The notes under the pieces: model-generated
The model's database searches: none
Seen by the model: the letters and a program-made list of their open reading frames with translations, nothing else
What the model was told of the DNA's origin: nothing
Made by a program: the position numbers and the translations under genes
Source: a bacterium
GTDB lineage: Bacteria; 4484-113; JAFGCY01
Direction of reading: 5' to 3'
NCBI GenBank assembly: GCA_020440605.1
Contig: JAGRNT010000026.1
Coordinates: forward strand, 1-46,428
Length of the DNA: 46,428 bases
Part shown: piece after piece, positions 41,089-46,428 of the stretch
Numbering within the stretch: position 1 is the stretch's first letter
How the letters are laid out: every line of letters starts with the position of its first letter

Positions 41089-42234
41089 ATGAGCAGCAAG
41101 GAAACAAACAGGAATGACAGCCTGCGCTGCCCGGTCTGCCGGGCCGCCAACGCAGCGGACGCCCGCTACTGCGAGCAGTGCGGAGCGGTGCTCAGCGGAA
41201 CGGTCAGGGCTGGCAGCAATCAGCCCCCCGCAGTGATGCGCTACCTGCCGCTGCTGCTGATTGCCAGCGTACTTGTGCTGGTGCTCGTGGGCTGGATCGT
41301 TCGCTCCAGCCGTGGACCTGTGGCTGGAGACGCTGCCGCCCAGAATGTCCATGGCGTGCCGGACGATGGCAGCGGCCAGGCTGGCGACGTGCGCGAACTG
41401 GCGCAGCAGTATGAGCAGCGCCTGGAAGCTGAGCCGTTGGACACCGACGCCCTGAACCAGCTCTACATCCTCTTTGGCAGCATCGGTGAGGCGGACCGCG
41501 TCACGCCCTTTGCCAAGGCGGCGGTTGAGAGCTGGCTGCGGCAGCCCGCTGACAGCCGCGAGATCAAGCGCATCTCGGATGTCGCCGCCCTCGCATTCCA
41601 GCATGGCGACCTGCTCGGCGCGGTGGCCGGCTTCGAGGCCTACAGCCAGGCGGAACCGGAGAACCTGCCGGTGCTGGCAACGATCGGCGACCTGCACCTG
41701 CGGCTCAGCCGTCTGGAGGCGGCCGGCAGCGAACTGGCCGGCCGTGAGGCCCGCAAGGCAGAGACATGGTATGGCAAGTACCTGGCGCAGGCGGATCCGG
41801 CGACGGACAGCGAGCTCTACTGGAGCGTGCTGGTCAACCAGGCCAGTGCGCGGATCGCGCAACTCCCCGCTGAGGGTGCGGATTTCGCTCCAGTGCTGGC
41901 GGATCTGCAGCGCGCCACCGAGGAAGCGCCACAGTTCTGGCTGGGCTGGCACAGCTACGGCCTGGCCCTGCAGCTCGCCGGACGCAGCGAGGACGCAGCT
42001 CTCGCCCTGCAGAGCGCCAAGCAGTGCGGCAATCCGCGTGAAGCCTGGGAGTCCGAGCAGCAGCTGGCGCTCATCGAAGGCCGCGAGCCGGACCCGGGCG
42101 ATTACGACCCGACCGATCCGCACGGCGGTATGGAGATGAGCGGCAGCGGCAGTGGTTCCCCGCATGGGCTGCCCAACCCGCATGGGGTGGGCGGAGGCCA
42201 GGAGAACCCACACACCGTCGGCACTCAGGGCTAG
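41089..42234 (+). CDS. Zinc-ribbon, single-pass membrane protein with TPR-like periplasmic domain
   Basis: The product has 381 residues. Residues 9-35 form a zinc ribbon (CPVCRAANAADARYCEQCG), about 45-68 a membrane helix (YLPLLLIASVLVLVLVGWIV), and about 100-345 a helical repeat domain of TPR type: YEQRLEAEPLDTDALNQLY, FEAYSQAEPENLPVLATIGDLHL and QFWLGWHSYGLALQLAGRSEDAALAL. The C-terminal 40 residues are Gly/Ser/Pro/His low complexity. Similar architectures occur in cytochrome-c biogenesis factors (CcmH/NrfG-like), which would suit the neighbouring cytochromes, but sequence evidence is limited to the TPR pattern. Confidence 0.78.
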   Translation: MSSKETNRNDSLRCPVCRAANAADARYCEQCGAVLSGTVRAGSNQPPAVMRYLPLLLIASVLVLVLVGWIVRSSRGPVAGDAAAQNVHGVPDDGSGQAGDVRELAQQYEQRLEAEPLDTDALNQLYILFGSIGEADRVTPFAKAAVESWLRQPADSREIKRISDVAALAFQHGDLLGAVAGFEAYSQAEPENLPVLATIGDLHLRLSRLEAAGSELAGREARKAETWYGKYLAQADPATDSELYWSVLVNQASARIAQLPAEGADFAPVLADLQRATEEAPQFWLGWHSYGLALQLAGRSEDAALALQSAKQCGNPREAWESEQQLALIEGREPDPGDYDPTDPHGGMEMSGSGSGSPHGLPNPHGVGGGQENPHTVGTQG

Positions 42235-42355
42235 CAACCCGCACGCATAGCAGCAGGCGTTTAACTCCCCTTTCCGATCAGCGATTAGCTGAATGAGGAA
42301 GAGCAATCCCGCATGGGTGCCCGGAACCCCCATGCGCGGGAAACTGGAGAAGGAC

Positions 42356-42985
42356 ATGCGGCTCTGGCTGACAACGCTTGCTGCGATTCTGCTGCTTTGC
42401 ACCCCTGCGCTGGCGGGCAGTGCATATGATTTTGTTCCGGTTGACCACTGGGCATATGATGCTCTGGACTACCTGACCTGCAGTGGCGTACTGGATGGTT
42501 ATCCCGAGGGATTCTTCATCGGGGACCGAACGCTGACAAGATATGAATTCGCCCAGGCGATTGCCAGGCTGCTGGATACGGTCGGTGAAGGCTCGCCGGA
42601 ATCGGTCAACATCATGGCAGAAACCCTGAGAGCTGAATTCAGCGACCAGCTGGTCGTGCTGTTGTATGAACCAATCTACACTCCCCGGTTGCCAATCCAA
42701 ATCCCATTGCTGAGCTGCAATGACTCGGAACTTGACCAGCGGGCCTGCCAGCTGCTGGAGCGACTGCAGGACAGGGGCTATCCCGGACTGCTGGCGAATC
42801 GGGGCATCTCCACCCCACGATCAATCAGCCACGAGGAACTGCTGATACTTGTTGCTGCAGCGCTGGAGGAAACCGCGCTGGACAACTCACGGGTGGTGAA
42901 ATGTGTCCGTGAGTTTCTCGAAAGAGATTTCGGCGAGGAACTGGCAATGCTGCCTCAGGACACGGCAAAGAGGGCTAGGCGATGA
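42356..42985 (+). CDS. Short SLH-domain exported protein, truncated relative of the SLH porin
   Basis: The product has 209 residues from the ATG at 42356 (GGAGAAGGAC upstream). The signal peptide ends at ALA. The SLH domain (about 22-85) is nearly identical to that of the porin at 33252: DHWAYDALDYL, GYPEGFFIGDRTLTRYEF and AQAIARLLDTVGEGSP, as far as the segment RAEFSDQL. There the similarity stops abruptly and no coiled coil or barrel follows; instead about 115 residues of helical sequence of unknown type complete it. The next SLH gene overlaps by four bases. It may bind the same cell-wall polymer and serve as a periplasmic linker, or be a recombination product. Confidence 0.82.
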   Translation: MRLWLTTLAAILLLCTPALAGSAYDFVPVDHWAYDALDYLTCSGVLDGYPEGFFIGDRTLTRYEFAQAIARLLDTVGEGSPESVNIMAETLRAEFSDQLVVLLYEPIYTPRLPIQIPLLSCNDSELDQRACQLLERLQDRGYPGLLANRGISTPRSISHEELLILVAAALEETALDNSRVVKCVREFLERDFGEELAMLPQDTAKRARR

Positions 42986-44487
42986 GGAAGCATGTCACTT
43001 TCGGACTGCTCATCCTGCTGCTCTGTTGCCAGCCAGCAATGGCTGGCAGCGCCTATGACGAGGTTCCGCTGGATCATTGGAGCTACAAGGTTCTGGAGTA
43101 CTGGCAGGACAGACTGCTTGTACACCCAGAACAGGCTGAGGCAATCCACTTCAGCGAGGCAGGCCAACCCCAGACCCGGTATGAATTTGCCTTGCCCACA
43201 GCTATTGCTATGGGCGGGCTTGATCGCAACTATCCCCTCGGTGACTTTGTGCTCGTTGAAGTCATGCGTTTGGAGTACTCAGACCAGCTGGCGATACTTG
43301 GTGGAAGAGTCAGACTGGATGAAAATGGCAATGACCTAAGTTACCCCCAGGAACTGGTAGTCTCTGATTTGAGGTGGAAACCAAATGTCCATATAGATTG
43401 CGATTCGGCCAATAATCCGATTGTTGCCCTGATCATTGACTACTTCAACTTTGTCGGCAGACTGGATATCCCTAATCAGTTCAGGGACAGCTTCCTTCCC
43501 ATGACCGCTCAGGACATATCTCAGTTGATTGCTGATTCAGACATAGAGAGTCAGCCAGTGGTTGACAGCATACTGATGGCCATCGTTGAAGCTGAGATTG
43601 AAGGAACGCCGGGCAGCTTCATTCGGGTGGATATTCATGATATCAACCATGATTCCCAGACGTGGACTCCCACTGCAGTCAAGCTGGAAAAGGAACCGCA
43701 GTGGCAATCGGCTTTCAACAATGCAAAGCGTAAAAGTAACACTGGCGTCGTCTACGAATACTATCCAGACCCTGAGCAGTTTGAGTTAGCAACAGCACCT
43801 GAAGTCCAGCAACGGCACTCTGCCTATGACGAGGTTCCACGGGATCATTGGGCATATCGCCTGATGGACTGGCTAGTCAACGAAAGCGATCAGGAATTCC
43901 CGCTGGACTACCCTTCCGATTTCTTTTCCACAGAAGACCGGGTATTGACCAGATTTGAATTCGGACAGGCAAACTACAGACTTGCTGAATCATTCGGCAG
44001 TGCCAGGTCTCCACAGCAAAGCCTCATACTACTGATACTCTTCAATGAATTCAATGAGCAGATGCAGGCTCTTTCCCACGGGATTTCTGCATTCGAAAGA
44101 TACGGAGTACCGGACCTGGGCTTTGATACCGCCTTGCATGACAGCGCGGAATTCTCGGTATACTCGGAAGTTGAGTTTTCCCATTGGGCCTATGATGCCG
44201 TTCGATACTTCATTGACAGCGGATATCTTGAGGGATATCCTAAGCACTTCTTCTGCAGGGACCGTATATTCACCCGCTATGAGTTCGCACAGGCGATTGC
44301 CCGGCTGCTGGATACCATAAGTGACCTGGATGATCCCGATCCATATGATATTCAGATTACGGAATGCCTACGTGGCGAATTCAGTGACGTACTGAATTCC
44401 CTTTCCAGCAGAGTTGACGCACTTGGGTTGCACATTTTAGACATGAAGGTAACAATGGACGACCTTGCTGGCACGGTCAGCAACTGA
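42982..44487 (+). CDS. Exported protein with three divergent SLH-like domains, no barrel
   Basis: The ATG overlaps the previous stop (ATGA). The product has 501 residues with a signal peptide (LLILLLCCQPAMA). SLH-like units begin at GSAYDEVPLDHWSYKVLEYW (about 23), HSAYDEVPRDHWAYRLMDWL (about 278) and YSEVEFSHWAYDAVRYFIDSG (about 390). Only the third has the complete pattern (GYPKHFF, FTRYEFAQAIARLLD) plus the short helix SSRVDALGLHILDMKVTM that precedes the barrel in the porin. The protein ends where the barrel should start. Composition is lower in GC than the porin gene. It may be a wall-binding spacer protein or an old duplicate; the intact frame speaks for function. Confidence 0.82.
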   Translation: MRKHVTFGLLILLLCCQPAMAGSAYDEVPLDHWSYKVLEYWQDRLLVHPEQAEAIHFSEAGQPQTRYEFALPTAIAMGGLDRNYPLGDFVLVEVMRLEYSDQLAILGGRVRLDENGNDLSYPQELVVSDLRWKPNVHIDCDSANNPIVALIIDYFNFVGRLDIPNQFRDSFLPMTAQDISQLIADSDIESQPVVDSILMAIVEAEIEGTPGSFIRVDIHDINHDSQTWTPTAVKLEKEPQWQSAFNNAKRKSNTGVVYEYYPDPEQFELATAPEVQQRHSAYDEVPRDHWAYRLMDWLVNESDQEFPLDYPSDFFSTEDRVLTRFEFGQANYRLAESFGSARSPQQSLILLILFNEFNEQMQALSHGISAFERYGVPDLGFDTALHDSAEFSVYSEVEFSHWAYDAVRYFIDSGYLEGYPKHFFCRDRIFTRYEFAQAIARLLDTISDLDDPDPYDIQITECLRGEFSDVLNSLSSRVDALGLHILDMKVTMDDLAGTVSN

Positions 44488-44531
44488 TGCCCCTTCCCTG
44501 CACCGAACAAAACAGGCGTTTCACAGTCCTG

Positions 44532-44537
44532 TATAAT
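44532..44537 (+). promoter_or_regulatory. -10 element (TATAAT) before the secreted-protein gene
   Basis: TATAAT lies 17 bases before the preferred ATG (44555), with GAGGGATGAC as ribosome binding site between. No good -35 is visible. A GTG at 44543 is less likely because the signal peptide is better formed from 44555. Confidence 0.6.
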
Positions 44538-44554
44538 TCACAGTGAGGGATGAC

Positions 44555-45658
44555 ATGAAACACCTTATAACTACCTGCGGCCTGTTTGCCGCCCTGCTGC
44601 TGTTCAATCCGGCCCAGGCCGAGATCTTCGACAAGTCCAAGGACAGCATGGACCGCACCCAGGAGGAGCTCTTCAAGAGCAGCTTCCTGACCGTGGACAC
44701 GCCCGTCCCCTACATCACTCCGCAGCTGGCGGACATCGCCCGCAACCAGAGCTACAGTGCCAATGACCTGATCAACCGCTTCTTCGGCGGCCAGGGCAAT
44801 GTGACCGGCAAGGAGCAGATCGTGCACCCGATCTGGGGCAACGGCACGCGCTACAAGTCCGGGATGGTGCTGCGCCTCGTGGAGAGTGGCAGCCAGACCA
44901 CGCAGTACCAGGACCTGGAGGTCGTACCGGCCTTCCTCGATGTCTACACCCGCGGCTTCGTCTACCAGAACAACGTGCCGCACCAGCCCGTAGTGCGCAC
45001 GGATGTCGAGGTTACCGGCACCTACAGCGCAGACATCCGCACCTCGGAGGCCTTCAGCGAGAAGCAGGGCCGCCAGGCCGTGGAGCAGCTGATTTCCGAG
45101 ATGTTCGGTCCGCTGCAGGTCCCCGCCGGCTTCCAGTCCATCGTGCTCTCCGGGATCCAGGAGGATCAGGAGCGGCTGTTCATGTACCATGCCTACCCGG
45201 AGTTCATCGCGCCCGTGGAGGTGCCGGACATCAACGGCGGCAACACCGTTGTCAATTCCGGGATTCCCGTGCTGGATGTCTATGCCAAGGTGCTGATCGA
45301 CGGCGACCGCAACCTCGTTGGCATGGAGTACTTCTGGGACGGCGGGATCCGTGCCCAGAGCGGAGTCAAACAGTGCTACAGTGCCAACCAGGCGCTGGTG
45401 CTGGCCCGCGAGGAAATCTACAAGAGTTACCAGAAGCGCCCGCCGCTGCTGACGATCACGAACATCAAGCTCGGTTACTTCCAGAGCCGCAGCAACAGCG
45501 GGAAGCTCGAGCCAGGCTGGCTGTTTGATGCCTGGTACAGCCGCAAGCGCGAGCAGCTCAACACACGCGGTACATCCACCTACCAGCAGCATGAGTATGT
45601 GAACGTGCCCCTGCCCTTCGCGATCAACGCCATCACCGGTGAGTACGTCGAGCTCTAG
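44555..45658 (+). CDS. Secreted protein of unknown function
   Basis: The product has 367 residues with a clear signal peptide (LITTCGLFAALLLFNPAQA, cleaved near residue 22). I recognise no named family. The C-terminal half has TITNIKLGYFQSRSNSGKLEP, then GWLFDAWYSRKREQ, then VPLPFAINAITGEYVEL. This pattern of a beta strand, a Pro-x-Trp-x-F-type segment and a closing Ile-Asn-Ala-x-Thr-Gly strand is seen in PepSY- and YycI-like secreted domains, so a similar fold is possible. There is one cysteine in the mature part. Composition matches the host. A twelve-base palindrome follows the stop. Confidence 0.7.
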   Translation: MKHLITTCGLFAALLLFNPAQAEIFDKSKDSMDRTQEELFKSSFLTVDTPVPYITPQLADIARNQSYSANDLINRFFGGQGNVTGKEQIVHPIWGNGTRYKSGMVLRLVESGSQTTQYQDLEVVPAFLDVYTRGFVYQNNVPHQPVVRTDVEVTGTYSADIRTSEAFSEKQGRQAVEQLISEMFGPLQVPAGFQSIVLSGIQEDQERLFMYHAYPEFIAPVEVPDINGGNTVVNSGIPVLDVYAKVLIDGDRNLVGMEYFWDGGIRAQSGVKQCYSANQALVLAREEIYKSYQKRPPLLTITNIKLGYFQSRSNSGKLEPGWLFDAWYSRKREQLNTRGTSTYQQHEYVNVPLPFAINAITGEYVEL

Positions 45659-45664
45659 GGCCTA

Positions 45665-45676
45665 GACCGTACGGTC
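45665..45676. repeat. Perfect 12-base palindrome GACCGTACGGTC
   Basis: The palindrome lies seven bases after the stop of the secreted-protein gene. There is no loop or T-run, so it is more like a regulator-binding site than a terminator. Confidence 0.5.
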
Positions 45677-45787
45677 GAAGTGCGGATGCTCTTCGGCTTC
45701 CTCCGCTTCAGTGCCATCGTCAACTCGCACAACCCGCGGCTGTATCAGCTGTTCCACCGCGTTCAGCGATGCCAGGGAGACGCTGTC

Positions 45788-45934
45788 ATGGCCAAGCTCC
45801 TGGCTGGCCTGCTCATCCTGCTGATCATCGGCATGCTGCTGGCGATTGTGCCCGCGTTTTGGCTGGTCATCCGCGACCGCCTTGACCCTGCCGGGAGGCG
45901 CCACGCCGTCTATCCGCCTGAAGTCCATTGCTGA
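45788..45934 (+). CDS. 48-residue single-pass membrane protein
   Basis: The ATG is preceded by AGGGAG at eight bases. One long hydrophobic helix (LLAGLLILLIIGMLLAIVPA, about residues 4-24) is followed by a basic stretch (VIRDRLDPAGRRH) and a short tail. In-frame sequence upstream looks non-coding. A minus-strand frame covers the same region, but its Gln/Asp/His-rich middle is what the antisense of a hydrophobic helix produces. The function is unknown. Confidence 0.55.
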   Translation: MAKLLAGLLILLIIGMLLAIVPAFWLVIRDRLDPAGRRHAVYPPEVHC

Positions 45935-45964
45935 ATTCCTTATCGGCGTAATCCGCAGGGAGGT

Positions 45965-46428
45965 TTAGCCGGGGAAGCTGCCATCCGGGGACTGCAGCCG
46001 CCTGCCGAACTCCGCTGCCAGCCAGGCCTGCAGCTGCTGCATGTCCGCAGGATAGCCTTCCTCACTCAGCCCGGTGATGAAGTCCGCGTGGGCAACGCCC
46101 GGGCGGTCAGGCGGAACAGGCAGGTAGCGCTCGATGGCCGCCAGCGGACAGCGCAGCATCAGGGTGCCATGGTGCAGCACCGCGCGGCGGGCAATGCGCT
46201 GGGCATTGCCGCTGACCTTGCGGCCATTGAGGCTGATATCGGAGGTGCCAGTAGCGGTCCAGCGTCCGCCGTGGGCAGCCAGTGCAGAGATCACCAGGCC
46301 ACGGAAGAAATCGATGTATGCCGAGGTGCTGAGCGCGCCCTCCCCTGCCAGACCGCAGAGTGCATTCAGCCTGGCGCGCGGCACGATGAAGGAGTAGTTC
46401 AGGTTGTCAGTATCGTGGTAGACGGTAC
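45965..46428 (-). CDS. Lipoate/biotin-protein ligase family protein (N-terminus beyond the window)
   Basis: The frame is open to the end of the window; a GTG at 46384 lies inside the domain, because YHDTDNLNYSFIVPR precedes it. The signature TGTSDISLNGRKVSGNAQR contains the catalytic Lys, and AVLHHGTLMLRCPL is the following strand pair of LplA-type ligases. These enzymes attach lipoate (or octanoate) to dehydrogenase and glycine-cleavage lipoyl domains via an acyl-AMP. Only about 154 residues are visible. A stand-alone LplA, an LipM-type octanoyltransferase or an LplJ relative cannot be separated without the N-terminus. Confidence 0.88.
   Translation of the reverse strand, partial: TVYHDTDNLNYSFIVPRARLNALCGLAGEGALSTSAYIDFFRGLVISALAAHGGRWTATGTSDISLNGRKVSGNAQRIARRAVLHHGTLMLRCPLAAIERYLPVPPDRPGVAHADFITGLSEEGYPADMQQLQAWLAAEFGRRLQSPDGSFPG

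Noticed and set aside
45662..45928. 88-codon minus-strand frame
   Set aside because: The middle part is rich in Gln, Asp and His exactly opposite the hydrophobic helix of the plus-strand frame, and no ribosome binding site precedes it.
46384..46428. GTG at 46384 as start of the lipoate-ligase-like gene
   Set aside because: The frame stays open to the window end and encodes YHDTDNLNYSFI, which belongs to the family domain, so the real start is outside the window.

Overview
The window is a GC-rich chromosome segment from a diderm bacterium that I cannot place in a phylum. The envelope points to a group whose outer membrane is tethered by S-layer-homology (SLH) porins: there is an SLH porin and two further SLH proteins, a lipoprotein, beta-barrel proteins and many Sec signal peptides. 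B12-dependent ribonucleotide reductase, a multiheme cytochrome cluster and O2-dependent aromatic catabolism suggest a facultative or microaerobic, respiratory, amino-acid-using organism. At least eight genes share one geometry, a -10 hexamer of TANNNT form exactly six bases before ATG and usually no Shine-Dalgarno, so leaderless transcription appears common.

Layout. 1-5.1 kb: the 3' end of nrdJ; an 810-bp AT-rich insertion (one gene) bounded by perfect 46-bp direct repeats of the nrdJ terminus; small housekeeping and membrane genes; and the Y-family polymerase gene dinB. 5.1-7.45 kb: an AT-rich minus-strand pair (coiled-coil protein and HRDC protein) between inverted copies of a GC-rich repeat. 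7.5-12.9 kb: a GH114-like lipoprotein, then a DnaE-type polymerase of the error-prone group whose gene contains three in-frame blocks of interspersed-repeat DNA. dinB and this dnaE share a near-identical palindromic operator. 13-15.7 kb: a three-gene polyprenyl-phosphate-sugar cassette (GT2, small flippase-like protein, GT-C).

15.9-33 kb is a tyrosine locus. Fourteen minus-strand genes include tyrosine phenol-lyase (O2-independent) and the O2-dependent route HPPD, homogentisate dioxygenase, fumarylacetoacetate hydrolase and acetoacetyl-CoA synthetase; an aminotransferase that could feed HPPD follows on the plus strand. No classical maleylacetoacetate isomerase is present, but a DinB/YfiT-fold protein with an intact three-histidine site sits in the locus and is a plausible substitute. 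Two globin-coupled GGDEF proteins, one intact and one degenerate in both domains, lie between the oxygenase genes, suggesting oxygen sensing.

33-41 kb is an envelope and electron-transfer region: an SLH porin with a cysteine-rich insert; a nonaheme lipoprotein with two Ig-like domains behind a structured 5' leader; a MtrA/DmsE-like cytochrome with 12 CXXCH and 2 CX4CH motifs; a MtrB-like barrel; and a tetraheme cytochrome. Together these can form a trans-outer-membrane electron conduit. 41-46.4 kb holds a zinc-ribbon/TPR membrane protein, two overlapping SLH genes, a secreted protein of unknown function, a 48-residue membrane protein and a truncated lipoate-ligase-family gene at the edge.
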